A DNA stretch of 64,000 bases from Abelmoschus esculentus (GCA_035048815.1 JAUCBN010000028.1:7743001-7807000), one strand, 5' to 3'; positions 1-11,852 are shown, counted from the first letter of the stretch. Notes: a model not told the origin generated them from the letters alone. Program-made: numbers and translations.

Positions 1-38
1 CTCCCCCAAACTCAAGGGATGCATTATCCTCAATGCAT
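1..38 (-). promoter_or_regulatory. Element A internal purine tract and hairpin after ORF2
   Basis: On the minus strand a 7-bp stem (ATGCATT/AATGCAT, positions 19-38) with loop GAGGAT is followed by a purine run ending TTTGGGGGAG (1-10). The same module lies after ORF2 in C and D, and in weaker form in B. A second version sits directly before the 3' LTR in B and D. The purine run looks like a plus-strand priming tract, but here it is internal. Its function is inferred only. Confidence 0.6.
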
Positions 39-134
39 GTACGTGGACATAACCGAAAATAAAAGAAAAGAAAAAAAAAGAAAAGAAAAGAAAAAATAAA
101 GAAAATTGCCACCCTTTAAAAAAGATGTGGATGA

Positions 135-1643
135 TCTAAATGAATCCTCAGAATCACTGTTGATTATCAGCTTTCGACGAGTGTTCGGTGTCTGCTGGGT
201 AGGTTGCTTTGGCGGTTGCTAGGCTGCTGCCTTTGGCGGGCTAACCATCAGCTTCTTGGCAGATCGGTGTGTCTGGACTCAGATAGAAGTTGGGTCTCGT
301 GGTTGCTCCTCCTCTGGATCCAAGTCGATTGGGGATGAAGCAGTTGCCTTTCTCTTCTACCCTCCTTGTGTTGCAGCAATGAATTTATCGGCAACTCTGA
401 GTTGGCTTGTCAAATCTTCCTCCGAATTACTCCAAGTGAAAGTTGTTGACTGCTCTGGTGTCGCTCCTCTATTGGTGGAGTTCATTCAGAGAAAATTAAC
501 TACTATTTCTGTTGAAAGTGGTTCAGTTGCGGCTGCAGCCGCTGCGGTGGTAGGAGAGACTGCGATAGTAGTTGAGACAATAGGTGTAGCAGGGGGAGGC
601 TGATGTGTAGAGAGATCGACTGTGAAGTCTGTAAACAGAGTTGTGAATGTAGGGAGTTCTTTTCGAATGGTGGAGATGATAGCATTGTTGAACTCCTTAA
701 CATAATTCATGAAGGCCAATTATATTCTCTCTATCCTATGCAGTGTTTCCAGGACTCCTTCTGGTACAGTTTCATCCCTTGTTGGTTCTTCGGCTGCGGC
801 AGGTTCGGCCTCAGCCGCAGGAGGGATGTACGCTTGTGGAGTTGTCTCTTCCACTTGCATTCTTCTCATATAAATTTCCTTTGTCCAGTCCACACGTCTC
901 AGTGTGTAGGTGTCCAAGGGCATGTTTGGAACCCTTTCTAAATTCCCCAAGGCAGTAATGAGGCAAGGGAAGATAAGGATAACTTTGTCATTTTTTGTAA
1001 ACTCAAATATCTGTTCGCTCATGATGTTGCCAACGTCGATCCTTCGGTTGTGGATGATAGAGTGGATAAGCGCCAATTGTGGTCTGTCCAGCGTCTGGTT
1101 GTAAGAGGTTAGCAGTAGATTCCTTTTGAAGAAGGCATTCCAAAGTTTGACTTCTGGGCGGAGATCAAGGCGGCTGACAGATCTACGGTATTTCCCCGTG
1201 TTCCATTCAACATCGGGTATGCAAAGTTTGATTTTCATTGCTTCGTAATCATCTTTCGTCAAGGCGGCGAAAAACTCTACATGTTCGTCTTTTTCGATGT
1301 CAAGGACGAAATAGGTATTGATAACGATGTCGGCCACTGAAATTGCCCTTCCTCTGAGGAAGGCATATGGGTTCTTCGCCATTGGGCTGTGTGCGTAGAA
1401 TTCTCGTCCCCATTCGATATTTTCTAGATCTGGCTGCCCAGCGAACTGCTGCCATCTCTGAAAGGTTATTTTTGATAAGATGAAGGCTTCCAAACCTAGA
1501 TCTTCTTCTTCTTTATAATGGAATTCTTGCTCCTCCCAAGTCTTTCGATTTTTGAAATTCCTTTCGTATTCATGTTCCATTGCCGGTGTGGAGAACCGTT
1601 TGAACTTCGCTGCTCCGGCAGGATTTTGTGGTTGAGTTGCCAT
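135..1643 (-). pseudogene. Element A ORF2, putative plant transposon protein (Transposase_32-like), broken
   Basis: The frame opens at ATG 1643 (residues MATQPQNPAG). An in-frame upstream ATG at 1700 exists, but the matching ORFs in C and D start at the equivalent of 1643. The N-terminal 270 residues hold the family's conserved blocks: WEEQEF, REFYAHSP, a FLRGRAISV block, LCIPDVEW, RRSVSRLDLRPE, LALIHSIIHNRRIDVG and a hydrophobic IFPCLITAL. The tail is low-complexity and ends in a basic KLI motif and an acidic Ser-rich end. Stops break the tail at 720-722 and about 486, after which the same frame continues to about 135 with further stops. The family name is historical. I see no DDE transposase catalytic pattern and no transmembrane segment. 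The role is unknown. Confidence 0.7.
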
Positions 1644-1723
1644 ATTTTGTAGAGAATGAAGAAGAATTTTGGTAGAGTAATTGTAGTAGAGAGAAAGCAT
1701 GGAAAAGATAAAGCTTTCTTCTC

Positions 1724-1733
1724 TTATTTATAG
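1724..1733 (-). promoter_or_regulatory. TATA-like box upstream of element A ORF2
   Basis: On the minus strand CCTATAAATAAG lies 80-90 nt before the ORF2 ATG. C and D have CCTATATAAGC and CCTATATAAAC at the matching place, about 170 nt before their ORF2 starts. The box resembles the core of the LTR promoters in the same elements (GCCTATATAAGG). The 175 bases between the box and F's insertion point (1734-1908) have no ORF that I can support. Confidence 0.55.
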
Positions 1734-1908
1734 GCGAAGGCGGCCAACCGTTAGAAACAACAACATCGTCATCATTGTTCTTGGCGTACATACTACGCCA
1801 TTCCAGCTGACCGGCACTGGCGGAGGAAACGATGTGGCTTTGACTTGGGTGGCAAGTTTCCCGCCGAGATATTATTTTCTTGAATTGGATTGTATTTTTG
1901 GCTTGTTC

Positions 1909-3749
1909 TGTAATAATCCAAATTTTAGAGTCAAAATCCCCAATTCAAAGTCAAAATTCCTAAACAAAACCCTAATTTTTGGGGATTAAAATTCTGAAAA
2001 ACAGGGACTAAATTGAAAATTTTTAAAAGTTTAAGGTCTGAGAGTGAAGTTTTAAAACTTCGAGCCCCTAAATGGTAATTATACCATTTTCCTTTTGAAA
2101 CGTCTCCTTCCCCTTTCCTCCTTCGAAACTGAATCGGGTGTTTAATGGGGATTAAATTTTCCATTAATATTCAGATTTAAATCTGATTCTGGTTGGAAAT
2201 ATTTTTATCTGCTAGAAACTAAAGTATTGAGCCTTGTTTTTCAAATCGTTCTCTGCGTTGTTCTTCGATTTCTTTCTCCTTGGGTAAGTTTCGAATCATC
2301 ATATTTTGAATCCCTTTTCCGTTTCTGCTTCAGTTAGATTGTACATATGGATTAAGGTTAGCCTCGGTTGGTTTTATATTCGGTTCAAGGGAGTTAAAAA
2401 CTTGGGTTGTTTGAATTTATTTGGGGGTTTTAATTTTCTGTTTAGATTTAAGTTTATTGGTTTAAGGGTGTTTATGATTCCATTTAAGCGTGGGGATATG
2501 TTTAGAAGTATTTAGAATTGAATCGAATAATTAAAAGGGCATGAATCGAGTGAAAAGGGGGTTTAAAATCAAAAAAGATGCGTGTTTTGCAGCTGAGAAA
2601 ATCTGGGAATTTTCCCAGATTTTCCTGGGAAACAAACAGAGCCCGAACCCATGCAGACCCGACCGAACCCGAACCCGACCCAATCTCCGACCTGGCTGAC
2701 GTTATCGCTGATGTCACTGCTGACATCATCATTGACGTCACTATTGACATCATCGCTGACGTCACTACTGACATCATCGCTGATGTCACTGTTGACATCA
2801 TCGCTGACGTTACTGCTGACATCAGCGCTGACGTCACTGTTGACATCATCGCTGACATCACTGCTGATATCAGCATTGGTCAATGTTGACGTCAGTAGTT
2901 GACTTTTTCGACCCAGGCCCACTTTATGTTTTTCGACGTCCCGAGTCCAATGACGTTGTCCGTTTTGCTTCAGGTGTGTTCTCTCCCGTTAATCCTGTTA
3001 ATTCTGTTATTTTGTATACTCGATTCTTGTTAAACCGTATGATCATACATCATTCTGTAATTTCATTTCTGATTCTGATATCTGTCATGCTTGTCTCCTG
3101 TTAGACTATAAGGCATGCATTCTGATTCTGTATATGCATATAACATGATATCTGGTAGACTATATGTGTACGGGGAAGTTAGTAATTTATCACTTCTGTT
3201 CAGTGGCTCCACCTACGAGTCGAGATACCATTTCTGTTGGTGTGATGGTGTTAGAATGGTCTGGGGGCCTACTCTTCTGTAGTGTTCGGAGATGGGTGCA
3301 TATCATGCATACTCTGCAGCTTCCGCATATTACTGTTCTGTAATTTCCGTTTATCTGTTCTAGAGACACACTAGGCTCCCTAGCTTACACCCTCTCAGCT
3401 TCTTCTTACAGATCTCAGTCCTAGGCTCGATACGGTACTTGGAGGATCCTGATTCAGATACTTATTAGTAGTATGTTTTTATAGATTCGGATTCTGGATT
3501 GTTTTTATAATAATTTCTGTATAGTGGATATTTCACTTTATCGGTTTCTGTGACATTTACTGTTTATGAAATTTATGGGTTGAACTAGTTATTTACATGT
3601 TTAATTTTTGTTATTTAAATTATTAATTATTTAATAATTTATCTGAATAAAATATTTATTTTTTTAAAAACCCTAGCTTACGAAACAAGTTTTCAGTTTG
3701 TAAACCCTAACTTGTAATCTAAGAAATTAGGTTAATTTTAGGGGTTACA
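1909..3749 (+). repeat. Element F 5' LTR (1841 bp)
   Basis: It runs from TGTAATAATCC to GGGGTTACA, directly before the primer site. The first 100 bases differ from the 3' LTR at about six places by eye. It holds an expanded 24-bp minisatellite (2707-2874), which is contracted in the 3' LTR. It lacks a block of about 340 bp that the 3' LTR keeps (about 9650-9995). Open frames across it are repeat artefacts. Confidence 0.93.
2707..2874. repeat. 24-bp minisatellite in F 5' LTR, with bZIP-type TGACGTCA sites
   Basis: Seven consecutive degenerate 24-bp units start GCTGACGTCACT or a close variant and end TGACATCATC. The exact palindrome TGACGTCA occurs in three units and once more just downstream (about 2887). 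TGACGTCA is the classic CRE/TGA-factor core bound by plant bZIP proteins (established knowledge). Binding here is inference. The equivalent stretch in the 3' LTR (about 9504-9590) is much shorter but also keeps four exact TGACGTCA sites. Confidence 0.85.
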
Positions 3750-3754
3750 TTTAG

Positions 3755-3770
3755 TGGTATCAGAGCTCGG
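3755..3770 (+). other. Element F primer binding site (tRNA-iMet type)
   Basis: TGGTATCAGAGCTCGG lies five bases after the 5' LTR and matches the usual plant initiator tRNA-Met primer site. It would prime minus-strand synthesis. Confidence 0.9.
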
Positions 3771-3955
3771 TTCAACCCACGAACTGTGAAGTCCGAAATG
3801 ATTTTTGATCTAAAAATGTTTTGTCAAAAATTATTTGAAAATCCGGATTTCCGTTTTGACTCGTATTTTAAAAAATTTCTGAAATATTTTTGAGTATTAC
3901 TCCAAGTACCGATTCTAATGTAGGATTCTGTCCGTCTTTCTATAGATATTCTACT

Positions 3956-5260
3956 ATGCCACCGCGTTGAAGTACCCGTTTAGCGACCGGTAGAGGTCAT
4001 TGCCGAGGCCGTGGCCGTGGCCGAGGTCGATCTGTTCAATCTTCTAGTGATGTTCCGCCCCCTGTGGACCCGCCACAGGATCAAAGCCTGACATAGAATC
4101 TAGGAGGAGAGGATCAGCCCGAGATACGGATCGAGGCTCAACAAGCCGAGGTTGATCAACCGGTCCAGAGTGAGGGACCTTATGTGCCTGATGACAGTGA
4201 GACTGTCGGTTTGGACTTCATACCTGTATAGAGAGAGTTACTCAGATATTTGCGGCAAAATGAGGGTTCCAGGAAACCTATATCTACTGAGCTTTTAGCA
4301 GCTGGGATGACCATGTTTAATGGCAAGACTGGTACTGACCCAGCCAATGCAGAATATTGGCTGAAGAAAATTCAGCGTCTGTTCGTCGAGATGGAATACC
4401 CCTCTGACAGAAAACTTAGGGATACTATATATTTGCTTCAGGGAGAGGCCCTGAACTGGTGGGAGGCAGAAGAAAAGGTTACCGCTCTAGAGAAGATCAA
4501 TTGGAAATTCTTCAGACAAAGTTTTGAGGATCGGTATATGGGCCCTGAGTACTTGGCTAAATGCCGAGAGTACTTTCTGAACCTGTAGCAGAACGACATG
4601 TCTGTTAAGGATTATGAGATTGAGTTCCTGAGACTGCTTTAGTATGCTCCTGGTATTGTGACCACTGAGAAACAAAAGTGTGACCATTTTCTGAAAGGAC
4701 TCCGGGTACCACTGAAGATTGTAGTTGCCACGCATCATGATACGGAGTACAAGATGATCACTCGGCGTGCCAAGACAGCCAAGCGTAATGAGATCTTGAG
4801 GGTTCAGTTGGAATCCTAGGGTCAGGATAGAGGTAGACGATAGCCTACTGCACTTGCTCAGCACAGTCAGGGTTTTCAGTCCCAGAAGAGAGGACGCGAT
4901 GAGTATGAGCCTCAGAGTTCGACACGGTCTAGACCTGCAGTATCAGCTGTCCCTGTTGCTAGTGGAGCTGGATCCACTAGTACCCGAGCTTTACCCTAGT
5001 GTTTATTCTGTAAGAAGTGGTACTCCGAAGAGTGTCGTATGTGGAGTAGAGCCTGCTTCCGATGTGGTTCTCTTAATCACCGTCTCAAAGACTGTCTAGT
5101 GGCACCACAGTCTGGTTATTCTCCGGGGCAATCACAGGCATCAGTTCAGACCCCAACTGGGGGAAGAGGACAAGGTAGACCCGCAGTATCAGGTACTGGT
5201 AGTAGAGGCAGACCCAGTCAGTTCAGAGGAGCTGCCAGATCAGGAGGATCTCAGTTTGGT
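3956..5260 (+). pseudogene. Element F gag (capsid and zinc knuckle), broken
   Basis: The start ATG at 3956 opens MPPR and meets a stop at once (TGA, 3968-3970), where CGA (Arg) is expected. The frame can be followed to the end of gag with stops at 4094, 4229, 4586, 4640 and 4817 and others near 4840 and 4998. A gag core with YWLKKIQRLF, GEALNWWEA and FEDRYMG lies at about 4340-4590. A CX2CX4HX4C zinc knuckle (CFRCGSLNHRLKDC) lies near 5058-5099 and would bind RNA during packaging. Nearly all stops are TAG or TGA in places where Gln or Arg is expected, consistent with C-to-T decay. Confidence 0.88.
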
Positions 5261-8200
5261 ATGGTATATGCTACGAGGAGACAAGAGGATCAGGATTTGC
5301 CAGACGTCATTGCTGGTACTTTTTCTGTACATACTGTTCCTTTCTTCGCACTATTAGATAATGGGTCAACACATTCGTATGTCTCTAGTTTTGTAGCGGG
5401 GTACCTGAAAATTCCAGTAGAAGATACTGGTAGTTTCGTCTCCGTTTTTAGCCTTGTAGGTCACCCTGTGGAGGTTACCAAAGTTTACAGAGATTGTCCC
5501 CTTGAGGTTTACGGGGAAATCTTTCCCGCTAATCTGATACAGTTGCCATTTGTGGACTTTGACTTGATTTTGGGGATGGACTGGTTATTTGTTCACCAAG
5601 TTACTCTGGACTGCGAGCGTAAGAGGGCAACTTTGAGGACTTCTGATAGACGAGAGATAACTCTCATCGATGAGCGTAGAGGTTATCTGTCTAGTCTGAT
5701 ATCTGCCCTGAAAGCCGAAAAGATGATCAGGATGGGGTCTATAGCCTATCTTGCCTATATTCTTGATCCGAGGCAATTTGATTCTGGAATGGATAAGATT
5801 CGGGTGGTGTGTAAATTTCCAGATGTTTTTCCAAAAGAACTACCAGGAGTACCCCCTAAGCGTGAGGAGGTGGAATTCGGTATTGAGTTGTATCCAGGGA
5901 CTACTCCAGTGTCTATGGCACCATATCGGATGGCTCCGAAAGAGCTTAAGGAGCTTAAGATTCAGCTACAAGAACTTCTGGATAGAGGTTTCATACGACA
6001 CAGTGTTTCTCCTTAGGGAGCCCCTGTTCTGTTTGTTAAAAAGAAAGATGGCTCTCTACGCTTGTGTATTGATTACCGGAAGCTGAACAAGTTGACTATC
6101 AAGAACAAGTACCCCCTTCCCCGCATCGATGATCTGTTTGATCAGTTCCGAGGAGCTTCGGTTTTCTCTAAGATAGACCTGAGATCTGGTTATTACCAAC
6201 TCAAGGTTAAGGATTCTGATGTGTCCAAGACAGCTTTCTGAACTCGTTATGGTCACTACGAGTTTCTGGTAATGCCCTTCAGTCTTACGAATACCCTTGC
6301 AACATTCATGGACATGATGAATAGGGTGTTTCGACCCTATCTGGATCAGTTTGTAGTGGTTTTCATTGATGACATTCTGGTCTACTCCAAGTCTGAAGAT
6401 AAGCATGAGCAACATCTCCGTATTGTTTTACAGACTTCGAGGGAGAAACAGATATATGCAAAGTTCAGCAAATATGAGTTCTGGCTTTCTGAGGTTGTTT
6501 TTCTAGGATACGTGGTATCAGCTAAGGGTATTCAGGTTGATCCGAAGAAAATTGAGGCTATTATGTATTGGCAACAACCCAAGAATGTAGCAGAGATTTG
6601 CAGTTTTCTGGGACTAACTGGTTATTATCGGAGGTTTGTGGAGGGCTTTTCTTCTATAGCCGCTCCGTTAACTAAGCTTCTGAGGAAAGATGTTCCATTT
6701 ACCTGGTCTGAGGCTCAGCAGAAGAGTTTTGAGAAACTCAAATCCGTTCTGACACAAGCACTAGTTCTGATACAGCCAGAGTCGGGGAAACCCTATACTG
6801 TTTACAATGATGCCTCATACACCGGTTTGGGTTGTATTCTGATGCAGGATGGGAAGGTAGTGGCTTATGCGTCTCGACAGTTGAAACCGCATGGGTGTAA
6901 CTACCCCACCCATGATCTAGAATTAGCAGCCATGGTCTTTGCTTTGAAAATCTGGAGACACTATCTCTATGGAGAGAAGTGTTACATTTTCACTGATCAT
7001 AAGAGTCTTAAGTACCTTCTCACTCAGAAGGAACTTAATCTGAGACAGCGTTACTGGTTAGAGCTTCTGAAAGACTATGATTGTGAGATTGATCATCATC
7101 CTGGTAAAGCTAATGTCGTTGCGGATGCTTTGAGTCGCAACGCTATTTCTGATCTGAGAGCTCTGTTTGCTCGAATGAGTCTGTTTAAGGATAACAGTCT
7201 ATTGATAGAGCTTCGTGTGATTCCTACTCTGATATCTGAGATTCAGGCTGAACAGCCTAATGATCCGTACTTGGCTCACCATATTGCAGAAGTTTAGGAG
7301 GGAACTTCTTAGGATTTTTCTCTGAATCAGGATGGTGTTCTGTGCTTCCGGGGTCGACTCTGTGTTCTAAGGAACTCTGAACTGAAATAGGTTATTCTAC
7401 GAGAAGCTCATGATAGTCCGTATTCTATGCATCCTGGTGGTGATAAGATGTACAATAATCTCCGAGAAAAGTATTGGTGGAAAGGTCTCAAGTGAGACGT
7501 GGTCAGTTTTGTATCCAAGTGCTTGACTTGCCAGAAAGTTAAAGCAGAACATCAGCGTCCATCTGGGCTTCTTCAGCATATTGAGATTCCTCAGTGGAAA
7601 TGGGAGCGTGTGACCATGGATTTTGTCAGTGGTTTACCTTTGGCTCCGTCAAAGAAAGATTCTGTCTGGGTCATCGTTGATCGATTGACCAAATCTGCTC
7701 ACTTTATTCCTGTTAAGACCACTTACCCTCTGAGTAAGTTGGCCTGGTTATACATCTCTGAGATTGTTCGGCTACATGGAGTGCCTCTATCTATTATCTC
7801 TGATCGAGATCCGAGGTTTACGTCTAAGTTTTGGGGATCTCTACATACTGCTCTGGGTACTTAGTTAAACTTCAGCACTGCCTATCACCCTCAGACCGAT
7901 GGTCAGTCTGAACGTGTGATTCAGATCCTTGAGGACATGTTGAAAGGATGTATTCTAGATTTCAGAGGTAGTTGGGAGGATTTCTTACCATTGGCGGAGT
8001 TTGCATATAATAACAGTTACCAGGCCAGTATTAAGATGGCACCTTATGAGGCTCTGTACGGCCGTAAGTGTCACACCTCGATTGATGGACTGAGCTCACT
8101 GAGCACCGTTTACTGGGTCCAGATCTTGTACATGAGGCTGAGGAGACTGTTAGATTGATTCGGGATCGGCTCAAAGCCGCTTTTGATAGGCAGAAATCCT

Positions 8201-8694
8201 ACGCAGATTTGAGGCATAAGGATCTTGAGTTTGAGGTTGGTGACGAGGTTTTTCTGAAAGTATCTTCGTGGAGAAAGGTACTACGTTTTGTTCGTAAGGG
8301 CAAGCTCAGTCCCAGATATATTGGACCTTACCGGATTATCAGGCGTATTGGACCTGTAGCTTATCAGCTTGAGTTACCACCTGAACTCAAGCGTATCCAT
8401 GATGTGTTCCATGTTTTTGTACTGAGACGTTATCGAGCAGATCCGTCTCATGTTCTGTCTGTTGAGGATTTCGAGATTCGGCCAGATCTGTGTTATGAGG
8501 AGAAACCCGTTGAGATTATTGCTCAGTACCAGAGAGTTCTTCGAAGGAAAACCATTAAGATGGTTAAGGTTCTCTGGCGTAACCGAGGTCTTGATGAGGC
8601 TACGTGGGAGCCCAAGCCTGTTATCAAGGCCCAGTATCTGCATCTCTTTGATCCAGGTAAATTTCGAGGACGAAATTTTTGTAAGGGGGAGAGT
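5261..8694 (+). pseudogene. Element F pol: protease, RT, RNase H, integrase, chromodomain, broken
   Basis: Protease at about 5340-5580 reads LLDNGSTHS, so the active-site triad is D-N-G rather than D-S/T-G. RT follows at about 5830-6490 with FIDDILVYS. RNase H (about 6790-7130) has YNDASYTG, HDLELAAM and FTDHKSLKYL. Integrase has an HHCC zinc region (7430-7570) and a DDE core with MDFVSGLP, ISDRDPRF and DGQSERVIQ. A GPY/F module (IGPYRIIRRIGPVAYQL, about 8320-8370) and a chromodomain (about 8495-8645) close it. Stops lie at 6014, 6239, 7295, about 7310, about 7388, 7493 and 7862, and one base is missing near 8084 (frame 2 to frame 1). Full pol length is present but it cannot be expressed as one protein. 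Confidence 0.9.
8677..8694 (+). other. Element F polypurine tract
   Basis: The purine-rich GTAAGGGGGAGAGT lies directly before the 3' LTR. It is the expected plus-strand primer of a gypsy element. Confidence 0.85.
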
Positions 8695-10772
8695 TGTAAT
8701 AATCCAAATTTCAGAGTAAAAATCCCCAATTCAAATTCAAAATCCCTAAACGAAACCCTAATTTTTGGGGATTAAAATTCTAAAAAACAGGGACTAAATT
8801 GAAAATTTTTAAAAGTTTAAGGTTTGAGAGTGAAGTTTTGAAACTTCGAGCCCCTGAATGGTAATTATACCATTTTCCTTTTAAAACGTCTCCTTCCCCT
8901 TTCCTCCTTCGAAACTGACTCGGGTGTTTAATGGGGATTAAATTTTCTATTAATATTCAGATTTAAATCTGATTCTGGTTGGAAATATTTTTATCTGCTA
9001 GAAACTAAAGTATTGAGCCTTATTTTTCAAATCGTTCTCTGCGTTGTTCTTCGGTTTCTTTCTCTTGGGTAAGTTTCGAATCATCATATTTTGAATCCTT
9101 TTTTCGTTTCTGCTTCAGTTAGATTGTACATATGGATTAAGGTTAGTTTCGGTTGGTTTTATTTTCGGTTCAAGGGAGTTAAAAACTTGGGTTGTTTGAA
9201 TTTGTTTTGGGGTTTTAATTTTCTGTTTAGATTCAAGTTTATTGGTTTAAGAGTGTTTATGATTCGATTTAAGCGTGGGGATGTGTATAAAAGTATTTAG
9301 AATTGAATCGAATATTTAAAAGGGCATGAATCGAGTGAAAAGGGGGTTTAAAATCGAAAAAGATACGTGTTTGGCAGCCGAGAAAATCTAAGAATTTTCC
9401 CAGATTTTCACCCAGATTTTCCTGGGAAACAAATAGAGCCCGAACCCATGTAGACCCGACCGAACCCGAACCCAAACCGATCTCCGACCCGATCAACCGA
9501 CTCGGCTGACGTCACTGCTGACGTCATCACTGACTGATGATGTCACTATTGACGTCAGCGTTGACCAATATTGACGTCAGCAGTTGACTTTTTTCGACCC
9601 GGGCCCATTTTATGTTTTTCGACGTCCTGAGTCCAATGGCGCTGTCCGTTTTTTGAAATTCGAACCCGAAGTATTGTTTTTAAGGCTTTTAAGTTCGATC
9701 AGTTATCTGGAAGTTATCTGTAAAGGTTTCTGAATCAGTTTCTGTTTGCTTCAGGTGATGTGGATTCCGATCCCGAGCAATTGCCTCCTCCTCCTCCTCC
9801 TCTTGTACGCTATCCCATACATCCGTATTCGGTACCTTTATGTGAGTAACGTTTAAATTCTGTTTAGTATATTTTTCGGTTTAGTGGCATAGTAAGAATT
9901 TTAACTTATTCCGTTATTTGTAGACTCTTCACCTGCTCAATCTGGTGGTAGAGCCGAGTCCAGTAGACGTCAGAGTCGATGTTGAGTCTTCTGCTTCAGG
10001 TTTGTTCTCTCTTGTTAATCTTGTTAATTCTGTTATTTTGTATACTCGATTCTTGTTAAACCGTATGATCATACATCATTCTGTAATTTCATTTCTGATT
10101 CTGATATCTGTCATGCTTGTCTCCTGTTAGACTATAAGGCATGCATTCTGATTCTGTATATGCATATAACATGATATCTGGTAGACTATATGTGTACGGG
10201 GAAGTTAGTAATTTATCACTTCTGTTCAGTGGCTCCACCTACGGGTCGAGATACCACTTCTGTTGGTGTGATGGTGTTAGAGTGGTCTGGGGACCTACTC
10301 TTCTATGGTGTTCGAAGATGGGTACATATCATGCATACTCTGCATCTTCTACATATTACTGTTCTATAATTTCCGTTTATCTATTCTAGAGACACACTAG
10401 GCTCCCTAGCTTACACCCTCTCAGCTTCTTGTTACAGATCTCAATCCTAGGCTCGGTACGGTACTTGGAGGATCCTGATTCAGATACTTACTAGTAGTAT
10501 GTTTTTATAGATTCGGATTCCGGATTGTTTTTATAATAATTTCTATATAATGGACATTTCACTTTATCGGTTTCTGTGACATTTACTGTTTATGAAATTT
10601 ATGGGTTGTAGTTATTTACATGTTTAATTTTTGTTATTTAAATTATTAATTATTTAATAATTTATCTGAATAAAATATTTATTTTTGTAAAAACCCTAGG
10701 TTGCGAAACAAGTTTTCAGTTTGTAAACCCTAACTTGTAATCTAAGAAATTAGATTAATTTTAGGGGTTACA
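8695..10772 (+). repeat. Element F 3' LTR (2078 bp)
   Basis: It starts TGTAATAATCC, ends GGGGTTACA and is followed by TSD TGTTC. It carries the short form of the TGACGTCA repeat (about 9504-9590). It also has a block at about 9650-9995 that the 5' LTR lacks, including CTCCTCCTCC microsatellite-like sequence (9786-9803). Confidence 0.93.
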
Positions 10773-10777
10773 TGTTC

Positions 10778-11029
10778 TTCTTTATTGGACCTAAAAACTA
10801 AATAATAAAAGATGTGAGAAATTAAAATTTAAAACTAAATTATGAGAGTTAAAATCTAAATCCTAAAACTAAAAATAATTTTTTAATTCCTAAAACTAAA
10901 TTAGAGACTAATGAAAAAATTATGTTACTACAGAAGTGTAATAAATTGCATCTTCAACAGAAACCATCTTCCCCTTTTTGTCTGGAGGAGAAGTTGATGT
11001 TCCAGTTGTTGTCTTTTTATCTGGTGATT
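10778..11029 (-). other. Element A spacer between protease and ORF2
   Basis: This AT-rich stretch aligns by eye with the spacer after protease in D (about 20640-20860), for example TTATGTTACT at 10920 and 20780. Its continuation lies on the other side of F (1644-1908). No supported gene. Confidence 0.6.
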
Positions 11030-11850
11030 TCTTTCAAATGTATTGTTGTTCAAGGAGCACGCTGCCTCGGCAGAGGTTGCCTTGGCAGATATTGTTCAGG
11101 CAATCTTCTTCTGGGTTGAAGTTGAATTCAGTTTTAACTTTAATTCTTTTGCATTCATCTGATTTATCTTGATGCCTTAGATTGTTGAAAACAATGATAT
11201 TTACTTGTTGATCATTGACCCTTATGATCAATTCTCCTTTCTCACAGTCGATCAATATTCTTTCTGTGGATAGGAATGACCTTCCTAATATGATCGGAGC
11301 ATGCTCATCTGCTTCACAATCAAGAATTAAGAAGTCAGCAGAAAAATAAATTTATCCATCCTTACCAGAATATCTTCAACTTTTCCTTCAGGTTGTACGT
11401 AAGAGCAGTCTGCCAGCTGCAACATAACTGTTGTTGGTTTTACTTGCCCGATGCCTAGCTTTTGAAATACTGACTTAGGCGTGAGATTTATAATAGCGCC
11501 TAAGTCGCATAATGCCTTACCCACGTATTGATCACCGATAACACATGGTATGGTGAAGCTGCCAAGATCTTTTCTTTTGGTGGTGGCCTTGTTATGCAGC
11601 ATTACCACACATCCTTCCGTTGTGGCAACTGTTTCAAATTCCCCAATTTTCGTCCTTTTGGATATAATATCCTTAAGGAATTTGTCATAATTGGGTATTT
11701 ATGTAATTACCTCCACTAAAGGTATATTTATATGTACCTCTTTAAGTATATCCAAGAATTTCTTAAACTGGTACTCCTGCTTTTGCTGTTTTAACCTTTG
11801 TGGAAAAGGTGGTGGTGACCGTATATCTTCGATCTTTTCATCGTCTTGAA
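11030..11850 (-). pseudogene. Element A aspartic protease region, frameshifted
   Basis: On the minus strand it reads through RSPPPFPQRLKQQKQEYQFKK and IPNYDKFLKDI, then CDLGAIINLTPKSVF, where DLGA is the Athila-type protease active-site motif. QLADCSYVQPEGKVEDILV follows. One base is missing near 11340, where C and D read FIFPADF or close to it. After the shift the next frame continues with the ILGRSFL block (about 11290) and GELIIRVNDQQV. The right end abuts element B near 11850. The protease would cleave the gag polyprotein. No RT follows it. Confidence 0.82.
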
Positions 11851-11852
11851 AG

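Larger units (their letters stand above)
1909..10772 (+). mobile_element. Element F: Ty3/gypsy chromovirus (Tekay/Del-like) with both LTRs
   Basis: Both LTRs begin TGTAATAATCC and end GGGGTTACA. The element is flanked by the 5-bp duplication TGTTC (1904-1908 and 10773-10777). It has an initiator-tRNA-Met type primer site, gag, protease, RT, RNase H, integrase and a C-terminal chromodomain in the usual gypsy order. The chromodomain and overall form suggest the Tekay/Del lineage (inference). It inserted into the spacer between protease and ORF2 of element A. Many in-frame stops and one frameshift make this copy inactive. Confidence 0.92.

Noticed and set aside
1641..1700. Upstream ATG (1700) as start of A's ORF2
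   Set aside because: The extra 19 residues have no match in C or D. The later ATG at 1643 fits the homologues and lies after the TATA-like box.
2707..2874. CRISPR-like regular repeats
   Set aside because: Units abut without unique spacers, vary in sequence, and lie in an LTR of a plant genome.
2502..2922. Open frames on both strands through the F LTR minisatellite
   Set aside because: A 24-bp repeat has no frame-breaking stop in several frames, so the openness is an artefact. No protein family is matched.
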